A stretch of DNA of 64,000 nt, taken from contig OZ014419.1 in NCBI GenBank assembly GCA_963965975.1, positions 1,488,001-1,552,000 on the forward strand, in the 5' to 3' direction. Every line of letters begins with the position of its first letter. Position 1 is the first letter of the stretch. Below the pieces are notes generated by a model that searched no databases, was not told where the DNA came from, and saw only the letters and a program-made list of their open reading frames with translations. Below are positions 45,645-57,004 of this stretch, in pieces. The stretch comes from Xestospongia bergquistia. Lineage: Eukaryota > Porifera > Demospongiae > Haplosclerida > Petrosiidae. The position numbers were made by a program, and so were the translations under genes.

Positions 45645-48600
45645 ATGGCTGAATCTCTGGAACCTGAATTAAGGTTTGTTCATATCTGGTACAGTGACAC
45701 ATAATATAATTATAAGCCATCTTTAGTGTTGTTGTCAATAACACTCATGAAATAGAGGATGGTCTTGAAGAACAAATCATATCTCGGCCAAGGTTAGCAT
45801 CTATAAGTGCCAGGATGATTGGTCGTAGGCCTGGTAGAGCTAATTCAAATACTTCCAGAGAAAACAGAATGAAGTCATTCAGCAAAGCTGTACAAACAGC
45901 TGTTAAAGGTGGAAGATGGTTTTTCAATATCTTTTTATTTATCAGTTATACCTAATCCAGAGATCAATACATTAAAAAGACAAGGTTTGTCCTCCCTTGA
46001 TCGACCAGGTCCACTTATCCACACCGAGGATTTTAAAGGCAATAGTCAAGAGTTGACAAAAGTAAAAAATGTAATATGTTAAATTCAAAGATAATATGCT
46101 TTTATTATAAAAATTTTAGAAATTTCTTCAAAGAATGAAAGAATTCAACGAGCTTTATCAAGATGTCAAACTGACGAGGCAAATTGAAGTGACAATAGAG
46201 AGATTGGGCAGTAAAACTTTAAATATAGGTGTATTTGGGAGGCTCAAATCAGGAAAGAGTACACTTCTTGATGCCCTTACACAATCTGAGTAAGCCTTGA
46301 CAGATATAATATACACCAACTGAGTATAATAGCAAAAATGCTAAATTAAATGTTATAATCCTAAAGGTTATAATAACAGACACATGCATGGAACAATTAG
46401 CACTGTACACTTATCACAACTCTTACCATTTTATCCAGGTTTTTTCCAACTGATTCTTGTAATCCTGAGACCTCTGTAATAGTTGGGATATGTCACAATA
46501 GAACTGTTCACAAAAGGACATGTGAAGACCACAACCACGACTTTGGTCTTGTATGTTAATTTATACTAACTGTCGACAAGTTAATAATTATTCTTTAGAA
46601 GTGTCCTCGGCTTCAGGATGACATGGGAGTGGAAATAGCCTGTGGATCATATTTAATACAGAGAAAATTACTGGAAATAAATCAGGAAGCTCGTAAACAA
46701 AAGGAGGTATAATTTACATTATTTTCTTCTCGTATTGATTTTTTTCTACAGGGAGTGAAAAAATTTTTAATTATTGCTAATGTGCCTGCCTTAGCTGTAA
46801 TCAACTGTGAAGGAGCTGATTTCATTTTACAAGACACTCCTGGTCTAGGAGAAGCACGCAATGAAAGCAACTCTCATGTTACTGATTTGGCTGAATCTGC
46901 TCTCCTTTCTTGTTGTGCATACATTTATGTTATGGATTGCAGTAAACTGAGAGATCAATTAGATGTTGATGTTTTAACTCTTCTTAAAATAAAAGATGAA
47001 GGTATCAATTAAATCACAAAAAACACACTACATGTAAACTAATATAATGTAATTGCAGACATTTCTATTTTTACATATTATTGTTGCATGATGGGTTCAA
47101 TAAAACATACCAAACCTATCATTCAGATCTATTTCAAGATGGTCGTCTCCTGATTGTTGCCAACCAGTTTGATAGGACTTTTCAGCACCGCCACCAGCCA
47201 GGCAAACCAATTGTAACACCAGATAAAATCAAGGAAGATGTTAGAGCCATGTTTCAACAAGATGTGAAAAGTGATATTTATGATGATTTTATCATCCCAT
47301 GTTCAGCATATTGGGCACTATGTGCAAGATTACCCTATGATGGCATTGAAACTGACTTAGATATATGGAAAATGCAGTATGAGAGAGCATTTGGGGTTGT
47401 TAAAAATAGCACAACACCTGTCAATCAATACATACAAGAGGCCAGTGGAATAACACAGATTGAAAATTGGTAGGTTGTTTTTGTATGTCGTGGCCTCTAC
47501 AGTATCTATTAAATAGGAATTAAATTGTTACTGAATAAAATCTATTTCAATTTAATTAATAATTGCACAAATACAGATTGTCAATGATTTTATCACTTAT
47601 ATTTATACATATAGGCTTCAAGCTGTTTCCTTAAATAGTAAAACATTATTGAAAAAAAGCAGACTATCTGATGTTATTTATTGTCATGATTTATGCATTG
47701 AGGCTTGTTATTTCTATAAGAAAAAAATAGAGGCTGAAGCACAAGGTCAGTTTATTTTGAACACCTTAAAATATACTAGTCTTCTCTTACAACTAGATAT
47801 GGCTTCTCAGATGCAAATAAAGAAGGACAATTGGAATGAGGCCGTAAAATTAATACATGACATCGAAGAACAAACTCGGGATCTTAAATGTGACATTGAG
47901 AGTGCTTATGATCAAGATATTGAGGTATGTGACATGTAACCTTAGCTAGTAGAAGCATAGGAGATACACACTGCCAGCTGTGACAATGGAGGTTCATTGT
48001 GACATTGCCCAAGGGCTTACAGGCTTGAGGAATATTATAACCAGCAAACCTCCAAACACTAGTATATGTAGTAAGTAGGGTAGTAAGTCACTGATCCTAA
48101 CCATATATTCTTTATATAATGTAGACTATGTTCAATTGTTACAGAAATAATATACTGTTTGTAGTTTCAATGGAATTATGTAGTCATCATATGGAAATTA
48201 TGGTATATATATTGTCTGTAAATACATATGTGACAATGATAGGTTGAATTCAAAAGAGTGGATTGATAATATCTTTGTACACAGGATCCTATGAATAGTT
48301 TGTCAAGAATGACAGAAACTCTCCTAACAGAATTCAGACGCACGTGTTACTCAAAGTGTGGCTCTGTAACAATTGGAAATGAGGAGGAGGAAGAAAAAGA
48401 ATTTAGATATAGCAGTGATGAAAGTGAAGATGAGTGGGGTGAATTAGTAGTCTCTTCAACTCCACCAACTTCCCCAGTATCAGCTAATGATGCTCAACCT
48501 ACTACCGCCTGTCGTCATCTTGATTTACCAAACAGAAATGCCTATAGGCTAATCGACTTCAATAAAGGTATGTTATAAATAATATTTCTATTTTATTACC

Positions 48601-49646
48601 AAGTATGACATTATAATATTTATTATCATTAATATTGTGTAGATCTTGTGCAGTTTGCTAGAAATTTGGAACAAAGAATCAATGACTCTTTGGCACAAGT
48701 TCGTTTTGTGTACATACCACATGCTATTCCTTTAGAAGAGTTTGGAGAGAACAAGAAATTACTAGATCAGTTAGCTATTGTGTTTCTAAGTAGTAAACCT
48801 ACCAGAAGATCCACCGACGAAGATAGTAATTCTTTCATCCATCCATTCATTCAATCATCTTTCTATTTCTTTATCTGCCCATTCATTTACTACTAGGATT
48901 CAATCCACCTACACCTGGTGATATACAGCACATACTAACCAACGAACCAATCACACTAGCTCAATTAAAAGAACAAATAGAAATTAAGTATATTGACTAA
49001 AATGATATTCTGACAATAATTGTGTCATTTGTATACTAGAGAATTGAAGTTAAGCTGGTTAGGACGGATGCGTGTGTGGTTTCAAGAGAAGCTCTCATCT
49101 TCAAGAAATGTGAAAGAGAATTATTATATGAAGCAAGTGTTCCTTAATCCAAATATTATTGTATAATAATGTTTGGTTATATTAATTAAGGAGAAGAGAT
49201 GTAGATTCTGCCATTCAATTTCTTCAAGAAACAAACTGTTTTGAAGAGTGCAAAGCATACTTAAATAACAGCATGAAACAAGAAATTGTCCAGGTATTTA
49301 AAAAACCACAGACCTTATTTCTCATTTCCCATAGTGCTATTATGAGGCCTATTCTAACTATGTCAACACTATATTGACAGAATACAACAATAATAGTCTG
49401 AAGGAAATGGAAAAAAAAGCTTCAAAAGTCAGTAAACTTTGTAGACATAGCTCTGTAATGATTAACAATACTTCTTTATAGTTGGAAGAAGATATGTTAG
49501 TACTCTTGCAAAAATGTCGACAGGTTCATGAGCAGTCAACTTACCTTGTTCACTGCAAGTATAACTTACTTGAGCAGAAACATGGAATTCAGCTGGATTT
49601 GAATGGTTTTACTGATGATAGTTTGTATATATCACATAATGTGTAG
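45645..49646 (+). CDS. Dynamin-superfamily large GTPase, subfamily unresolved
   Basis: A multi-exon gene starting MAESLEPEL. A basic, Arg/Ser-rich N-terminus of about 110 residues (SARMIGRRPGRANS) precedes the GTPase domain. G1 is VFGRLKSGKSTLLDAL (about 46230), a candidate G2 Thr lies in NPETSVIVG, G3 is LQDTPGLGEA (about 46830), and G4 is VANQFDR (about 47160). The exon carrying G4 most likely starts at 47126, which restores phase. Then come a helical, charged region, an acidic linker (NEEEEEKEF; SSDESEDEWGEL) and further coiled-coil-like segments. The stop is at 49644-49646. I saw no clear transmembrane span. P-loop and DTPG wording places it near the mitofusin and bacterial-dynamin-like side of the superfamily, without a firm subfamily. 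Its 3' exons are duplicated at about 51790-52380. Confidence 0.75.
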
Positions 49647-49802
49647 TGAGTGTACTTATTAATGAAGTCCTAAATGTGTATAAAGTCTAGTGTCATAGTT
49701 ATCATTATAATAGCTTGAAAATGATTTTATCAAAAAATAAGGACCAAGATTTTAACTTAAGATCAAACTTGTGTTCACTACAACTTTAGAAATACAATTG
49801 TT

Positions 49803-49921
49803 TCAGATATTGACGAGCATACTAGCTACAAAGATGGAGACTGTTATAATGGCCAGAGAAACAACAACACCAGAAGATGAAGAGGGGGAAGGAGAAGGAG
49901 AGAGAGAGGGAGAGGGAGAAG

Positions 49922-49952
<31 letters not shown>

Positions 49953-51330
49953 GGAGAGGGAGAGGGAGGGGGAGAGGGAGAAGGAGTAGTTCCTAAAGAT
50001 GAAAAGAATTAAAACATGATATAATAGGCTTCAATCATAGGACAAGCTAATGCTACACTATTTCAACTGACATACAAACTTAAAAATAACTTGGCAATTG
50101 TCTGGCAAACAAATTTTGGTATCAAAAACACCAATAATTTGTGTAGTATGATTAAATGTAGCAGGAGAGGTGAAATTAGTCACAGTTCCACGATAACTCC
50201 ACAGGATATAATATTGACAGACATTAAGGTCAAAATCTTGAGTTTTATTAGAGCTAACAATAGGACGAGTGAAGGAAGCTGTTAAAATTCCATTGGACAA
50301 AGAGGTTGATGTTTGTGTAAGGTCTTGCTGTGTATCATATAATAGGGAATTGGAAAGGTTAAACCACCTAAAAAAGAATACAATTGCTGCAAGGAATGTT
50401 ATCTAATAACAACAGACCTGTCTTCCACAAAGCTCTGCCCTTGTCCATTGTCTCCAGCAAAGATTATATCCATGTTTCTCTGCACTGATGACTGAGAACA
50501 CAATAAATAAGTATTAGATATTTATATGATGCTCACAAAATCTAGACTTGAAGAACTAGAGAAAGCAATCCCTATGTATTGATTATTGCTACTTGGAGCA
50601 GACATAGTGAACATCACATTTGTATCATCAGCAATCCAGCTGAGAACAAATGATGAGTTAGTAAGATTACCACTACATTGGCAAACATCTGGCAAACATA
50701 TTTGAGTATCAAAAATACCAAAATATTCAGGATTGGATTGAAATGTAAAAGGAGAGGTAAAATTGGACACATTTCCTCCATAAGCCCACACAATATGTCG
50801 ACAGATATTAAGATCATGATCATGAGTTTTATCAGAGCTAACAATAGGACGAGTGAAGGAAGCTGTTAATATTCCATTGGACAAAGTAGTCGATGTTTGT
50901 GTAAGATCCTGCTGTGTATCATAAACAGGAGACTCATTCCCACCTAATGACCACCTAAGTAAGACAAGAAATTAAACAAGTTAGTACTGATTATTATTAA
51001 CAGACCTGTCTTCCACAAAGCTTTCTCCTTGACCATTGTCTCCAGCATAGACAATATCCAATTCAATTCTTTCAAACTAAACTAACATTAACTAACACTC
51101 AAATAATATATAATTACTCACATCTAAACTTGAAGAATTAGAGAAAGCAATACCTATGTATTGATTACTGTTACTTGGAGCAGAGATGGTGAATCTCACA
51201 TTTGTGTTATCAACACTCCAGCTGAGAACAAAATTAATGATGAGTTAGTAAGATTACTACTGCATTGAGCAGTAGTAACAGTCAACAAGGTAGCTAGATT
51301 GAGAATTAGCAACAGTACTCCAGACATCAT
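49803..51330 (-). pseudogene. GPI-type two-DOMON gene, copy with frame lesions
   Basis: Same architecture as the gene at 52533-54051: signal exon, two DOMON repeats, then a Ser/Pro-rich stalk exon with a hydrophobic C-terminal tail (49803-49995 on minus). Compared with its twin it has a 5-bp insertion (ATTAA, about 51232) in exon 1, which shifts the frame soon after the signal peptide. One G is also missing at the donor after LPDNCQ (about 50096), which would disturb the phase of the last junction. The other exons are open and near-identical to the twin. Both lesions are copy-specific, so it is probably a young pseudogene, though sequence error cannot be excluded. Confidence 0.7.
49885..49989 (-). 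repeat. Coding microsatellite of the Ser/Pro stalk, copy 1
   Basis: A purine-rich (GAGAGG-type) repeat on the plus strand. On the minus strand it reads as Ser-Pro and Ser-Leu codons in the stalk exon. Length and composition differ from the copy at 52615-52710. Confidence 0.8.
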
Positions 51331-51792
51331 GTTTCAATAGTTCCTTTGTAGATAAACTATTTTGGTTATCTTGCTAAAGGAACTACTGGTTACATTTATA
51401 GTCATCATTAGGTAACTATGGAGATAAATTACAATAAGATGTGTGAAGCAATACTACGTTTTACGCTACATAGAAAACTGTATCAATTCAAGTGAACAAA
51501 GAGTTTACTCCTATTATCCATAAAGGTAAGTTGAATTAAATCAAATCCTATTTCTCTCAATATGATATATATATCTGTGTGTGTATGTGTGTGATTTAAT
51601 TTTATAATGTATACATTGAAAGTGAAACTCCCCAATTAATTTAAAGTGCTAAACATTTGTTGTGACAACATAGTCATTTTTGGAAAAAATAAAACAAGCT
51701 AGCTAGATTCAGTTTAATGTTGTCACGTCATACCTACTAATTGGAATTAAGTTTCCTTCTCTCATTATTAATGATATATGTAATTAAATCAT

Positions 51793-52380
51793 AAAATGAT
51801 ATTCTGACAATAATTGAAGTTAAGCTGGTTAGGACGGATCCGTGTGTGATTTCAAGAGAAGCTCTCATCTTTGAGAAATGTGAAAGAGAATTATTATATA
51901 AAGCAAGTGTTCCTTAATCCAAATATTATTGTATAATAATGTTTGGTTATATTAATTAAGGAGAAGAGATGTAGATTCTGCCATTCAATTTCTTCAAGAA
52001 ACAAACTGTTTTGAAGAGTGCAAAGCATACTTAAATAACAGCATGAAACAAGAAATTGTCCAGGTATTTAAAAAACCACAGACCTTATTTCTCATTTCCC
52101 ATAGTGCTATTATGAGGCCTATTCTAACTATGTCAACACTATATTGACAGAATACAACAATAATAGTTTGAAGGAAATGGAAAAAAAAAGCTAACAATAC
52201 TTCTTTATAGTTGGAAGAAGATATGTTAGTACTCTTGTGAAAATGTTGACAGGTTCATGAGCAGTCAACTTACCTTGTTCACTGCAAGTATAACTTACTT
52301 GAGCAGAAACATGGAATTCAGCTGGATTTGAATGGTTTTACTGATGATAGTTTGTGTATATCACATAATGTGTAGTGAGT
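51793..52380 (+). pseudogene. Duplicated 3' fragment of the dynamin-like GTPase gene
   Basis: This matches the last exons and introns of the GTPase gene (49000-49650) with few changes. It has no GTPase domain or upstream exons. One internal piece corresponding to about 49425-49465 is deleted. It was carried along by the tandem duplication and is not expected to encode a protein. Confidence 0.85.
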
Positions 52381-52532
52381 GTACTTATTAATGAAGTCCT
52401 AAATGTGTAAAAAGTCTAGTGTCATAGTTATCATTATAATAACCTGAAAATGATTTTATCAAAAAAATAAGGACCAAGATTTTAACTTAAGATCAAACTT
52501 GTGTTCACTACAACTTTAGAAATACAATTGTT

Positions 52533-54051
52533 TCAGATATTGACGAACATACTAGCTACAAAGATGGAGACTGTTATAATGGCCAGAGAAACAACAACAC
52601 CAGAAGATGAAGAGGGGGAGGGAGAAGGAGAGAGAGAGGGAGAGGGAGAAGGAGAGAGAGAGCGAGAGAGAGAGGGAGAGGGAGAGGGAGAGGGAGAGGG
52701 AGAAGGAGTAGTTCCTAAAGATGAAAAGAATTAAAATATGATATAATAGGCCTCAATCATTGCACAAGCTAATGCTACACTATTTCAACTAACATACAAA
52801 CTTAAAAATAACCTTGGCAATTGTCTGGCAAACAAATTTTGGTATCAAAAACACCAACAATTTGTGTAGTATGATTAAATGTAGCAGGAGAGGTGAAATT
52901 AGTCACAGTCCCACTATAACTCCACAGGATATAATATTGACAGACATTAAGGTCAAGATCTTGAGTTTTATCAGAGCTAACAATAGGACGAGTGAAGGAA
53001 GCTGTTAAAATTCCATTGGACAAAGAGGTTGATGTTTGTGTAAGGTCTTGCTGTGTATCATAATATAATAGGGAATTGGAAAGGTTAAACCACCTAAAAA
53101 AGAATACAATTGCTGCAAGGAATGTTATCTAATAACAACAGACCTGTCTTCCACAAAGCTTTGCCCTCGTCCATTGTCTCCAGCAAAGATTATATCCATG
53201 TTTCTCTGCACTGATGACTGAGAACACAATAAATAAGTATTAGATATTTATATGATGCTCACAAAATCTAGACTTGAAGAATTAGAGAAACCAATCCCTA
53301 TGTATTGATTATTGCTACTTGGAGCAGACATAGTGAACATCACATTTGTATCATCAGCAATCCAGCTGAGAACAAATAATGAGTTAGTAAGATTACCACT
53401 ACATTGGCAAACATCTGGCAAACATATTTGAGTATCAAAAATACCAAAATATTCAGGATTGGATCGAAATGTAAAAGGAGAGGTAAAATTGGACACATTT
53501 CCTCCATAACCCCACACAATATGTCGACAGATATTAAGATCATGATCATGAGTTTTATCAGAGCTAACAATAGGACGAGTGAAGGAAGCTGTTAATATTC
53601 CATTGGACAAAGTAGTCGATATTTGTGTAAGATCCTGCTGTGTATCATAAACAGGAGACTCATTCCCACCTAATGACCACCTAAGTAAGACAAGAAATTA
53701 AACAAGTTAGTACTGATTATTATTAACAGACCTGTCTTCCACAAAGCTTTCTCCTTGACCATTGTCTCCAGCATAGACAATATCCAATTCAATTCTTTCA
53801 AACTAAACTAACATTAACTAACACTCAAATAATATATAATTACTCACATCTAAACTTGAAGAATTAGAGAAAGCAATACCTATGTATTGATTACTGTTAC
53901 TTGGAGCAGAGATGGTGAATCTCACATTTGTGTTATCAACACTCCAGCTGAGAACAAATGATGAGTTAGTAAGATTACCACTGCATTGAGCAGTAGTAAC
54001 AGTCAACAAGGTAGCTAGATTGAGAATTAGCAACAGTACTCCAGACATCAT
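52533..54051 (-). CDS. Secreted two-DOMON protein with Ser/Pro stalk and predicted GPI-type tail
   Basis: The start is at 54051 (MMSGVLLLILNLATLLTVTTAQ, a signal peptide). Two DOMON repeats follow, close to those of the gene at 42686 (CSGNLTNSSFVLSW; FGIFDTQICLPDVCQ; VGVFDTKICLPDNCQ). After the LPDNCQ junction (weak donor GTTATT), a last exon on the minus strand encodes a Ser/Pro stalk (repeated SPSPSPS). It ends SSSSGVVVSLAIITVSIF plus a few hydrophobic residues and TGA at 52533-52535. Small residues followed by a hydrophobic stretch at the very end is the layout of a GPI-anchor signal; a tail-less transmembrane form is the alternative. If the last junction is not spliced, the protein ends shortly after LPDNCQ and is secreted. 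No frame lesion was seen. Confidence 0.75.
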
Positions 54052-55757
54052 GTTTCAATAGTTCCTTTGTAGATAAACTATTTTGGTTATCTTGCTAAAG
54101 GAACTACTGGTTACATTTATAGTCATCATTAGGTAACTATGGAGATAAATTACAATAAGATGTATGAAGCAATACTACATTTTACGCTACATATAAAACT
54201 GAATCAATTCAAGTGAACGAAGAGTTTACTCCTATTATCCATAAAGGTAAATTGAATTAAATCAAATCCTATTTCTCTCAATATAATATATATATCTGTG
54301 TGTGTGTGATTTAATTTTATAATGTATACATTGAAAGTGGAACTCCCCAATTAATTTAAAGTGCTAAACATTTGTTATGCCAACATAGTCATTTTTGGAA
54401 AAAATAAAACAAGCTAGCCAGATTCAGTTTAATGTTGTCACGTCATATCTACTAATTGGAATTAAGTTTTCTCCTCTCGTTATTAATGACATGTGTAATT
54501 AAATCATATGAGGTGTGAATTGAAAATAGAATTGTATAATCAAATTAGACACTACTTAAGTCAAAGATATATACTTAAAAAATAGATTATAACAACTTAT
54601 ATATTAACTCTTGATAAAAATGTACGGTACTAGGATTCGGAAATCAGAATAAATACTACAAGACCAACAACTATTATTGTACCAACAAGAACATCAGCTG
54701 AAGCTGCAAATAGAAAGTGGATTGTGATAATTTTAAGTATAAATTACTTTGGCAATTAATGACTTGCGAGTTTGACATAGATATTAGTGTGTTTCTGGTT
54801 ATCCTTTGGTTGTAGCATGTGCAATTAGCAGCAATTAGAGTGCATTGTTTTGTGAACTGGTCAAGAGTAAAGCAATTGTTACATGTACATACACTAATGA
54901 CACACTCATAGAGAATCTGAGATGCAGAGTACAGTAGTTACACTATCTGGACAACGTTGGGTATTATTTTGCTGTTTGAACAACCACCAGACTGATAATG
55001 TGCATGCAGAATTGAGTAAATAGAACACTTTAAAACACCCTTTGTCAACTTATCTGATATAATGCTAAAGAATTATTTGATGTCTACTGCTAAAGACTTT
55101 AATTTCTACTTAACTAAGTCAAATACTAACCTACATTAAAATGGAACTGAACTATCTATAACTGAGGTAGCTTCATTGAATACTGCATCTAATTACAAAT
55201 TGTCTTGCTCGAGAACAATTGAGTTGCTGAAAAAACACAGCTGACATTTTTGGTATTATTAGTGAAAATATGATTGTAATCATGACACAACACATGCTAT
55301 GCATAGATTGTTTTCAATTTTGGCAGTGCCTATTTGCCAGGCAGGAAGTGGATACTTTGTTGTATATATTTAACTGATCCCTACACCTTACTCTCAATAT
55401 TAATTATATGTAGCAAAATATGATTTCCTGCCAGACCTATATAGGCAGTACTGGTCCCAATAAATTTTATTATTAAAATGACTACAACTGGCACTGTAAT
55501 AGAGATTGCATACCTCTCTTCAACAGTCTCTAAATCTATTGCAGTCATTGTTATAGGACAAACAGACTATAGAATCACCATTCTGCCAAATCATTTGTGT
55601 TTTCACTGCACATGAAATTTCTTTAGTGTGATATGATATTAATTAGTTTGTAAATAATTATGTCAAAAATTTTAAAGTAAGGGGCATCAATCTTACAACA
55701 TTTTCAACTAAAGATCAAATATGTGTTCACTACAGATTTAGGCTATACATAATTGTT
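54052..55757. other. DOMON upstream region and intergenic sequence
   Basis: The part to about 54520 is the promoter side of the DOMON copy, shared with the other copies. The remainder holds no gene I can support except a possible terminal exon on minus (54630-54703). Confidence 0.5.
54630..54703 (-). other. Possible membrane-anchor terminal exon of the decayed DOMON copy
   Basis: After an acceptor (TATTTGCAG on minus) a phase-1 reading gives ASADVLVGTIIVVGLVVFIL followed by ISES and TAG. It is hydrophobic to near the end, like a transmembrane or GPI signal. It resembles the anchor logic of the neighbouring DOMON genes and could have served the copy at 55758-56330. Confidence 0.35.
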
Positions 55758-56330
55758 TCAGATACTGATCAGCATAGCCACAAAGATGGACATTGTTATA
55801 ATGGCCAGAGAAACAGTAACACCAAAAGAGGAAGAGGGAGAGGGAAGGGGAGGGGAAGAAGGTGGAGAGAAAGAAGGAGAGGGGGAAGGAATAGTTTCTA
55901 AATACAGAAAGATTAAATATCAACTATTTGGATGTTATATTAAATTTGCACTACCTTGGCAATTGTTTGGCAAACAAATTTGAATATCAAAGTAACCAAA
56001 AAGTGGAGGTGCTCCAAAATTAGCAGGTGAAATGAACAACATATCGACAGACATTAAGATTAAGATCTTGACTTTTATCTGAGCTAACAATAGAATGAGT
56101 GAAAGAAGCTGTTAAAACTCCATTGGCAAAAGAGGTTGATGCTTGTGAGATGTCTTGCTGTGTATCATAAATAAGTTTTCCATCATCTAACAGCTGTCTG
56201 CATAAGATAACATGAAAGTAATCTGACAGTGTATTAGCTTATCTCTAGACCTGTCTTCCACAAAGCTTTGCCCTTGGCATTGTCTCCAGCAGCAATGATA
56301 TCCAGGTTATCATACGATGACTGAATAAAA
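55758..56330 (-). pseudogene. Partial, decayed DOMON gene copy
   Basis: Minus-strand fragments match the second half of the DOMON genes: AAGDNAKGKALW (frame disturbed), then LIYDTQQDISQASTSFANGV, LTASFTHSIVSSDKSQD and CRYVV. A deletion that shifts the frame follows, then SPANFGAPPLFGYFDIQICL and PNNCQ. The stalk exon is still open (IPSPSPSFSPPSSPPLPSPS, then SSFGVTVSLAIITMSIF and TGA at 55758-55760). No signal exon or first DOMON repeat is recognisable upstream. It is more diverged than the two GPI-type twins, so it is an older copy. Confidence 0.75.
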
Positions 56331-57004
56331 GATTTGAAATAATTGTAAATTTATTAATGTAATTACTCCCAAGGTCTAGTATTATTTGATGTCTATTGCT
56401 AAAGAATTACACTGTATGTAAAAAATAATATCATTTTAATCAACTAATTTGTATTTTAAATGGGTAGATTACTCTGGAGTCTGGAATCTACTATTTGTGT
56501 GAATTACTCACTGTAATTAAAGTTGGTATGTTATACTATTACAGAGAAAAAAAATAAAGCAGCATATTATAGTGAGTAATTAAAATGTTTCTTTGATTCT
56601 GTAGTTATCTACCAATGTATAGTACAGCTTAGTTGATTAAAGTAACATTTTAATTTTTACAGCATAATTGCCAGTTAACTAATAAGCCACAAGCTGAAGT
56701 CATGTGTTAATGATTAGGCTATCTTCCCATTTTTTATATTGCACAACAATCTATATATATAGCATGGGTTGTGTCAAAGTGATAATGTGTTCTGACAACT
56801 CAGTGATTCCCGTTGCAGCAAACCAATCTGTAACTTTTTGTAGATGCATTATTCAGTGAGACAGTTACGTCGTTAACAAGGAAAAGCACACTAGTCTCAG
56901 TAAAACCCGTGAATGAAATGTCTCGTTGTGGGTCGTGGCGTACAAACTTAGTTTTGTACCGAATTATTCTAATTATACAATATTTAAATTCAATATTAAA
57001 AACA
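56331..57004. other. Intergenic region
   Basis: About 670 bp of AT-rich sequence. It presumably includes the TUSC2 promoter and 5' UTR. The frame of TUSC2 stays open upstream to 56909 but without family similarity. Confidence 0.45.

Larger units (their letters stand above)
48998..51790. repeat. Segmental duplication, copy 1
   Basis: This block starts at AAATGATATTCTGACAATAA in an intron of the GTPase gene. It holds that gene's last exons and the minus-strand DOMON gene with its promoter. It recurs at about 51793-54520 at an offset of about 2.72-2.73 kb with very high identity, introns included. Confidence 0.9.
51793..54520. repeat. Segmental duplication, copy 2
   Basis: Second unit of the roughly 2.7-kb direct tandem duplication. 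The left joint shows AAATGATATTCTGACAATAA directly after sequence that in the second unit continues to about 54520 (GTAATTAAATCATA, then unique sequence). Confidence 0.9.

Noticed and set aside
49771-49989. Plus-strand Glu/Gly/Arg-rich frame (also at 52501-52734 and 55753-55983)
   Set aside because: It is antisense to the Ser/Pro stalk exon of the minus-strand DOMON copies, which is supported by splice phase and a hydrophobic end.
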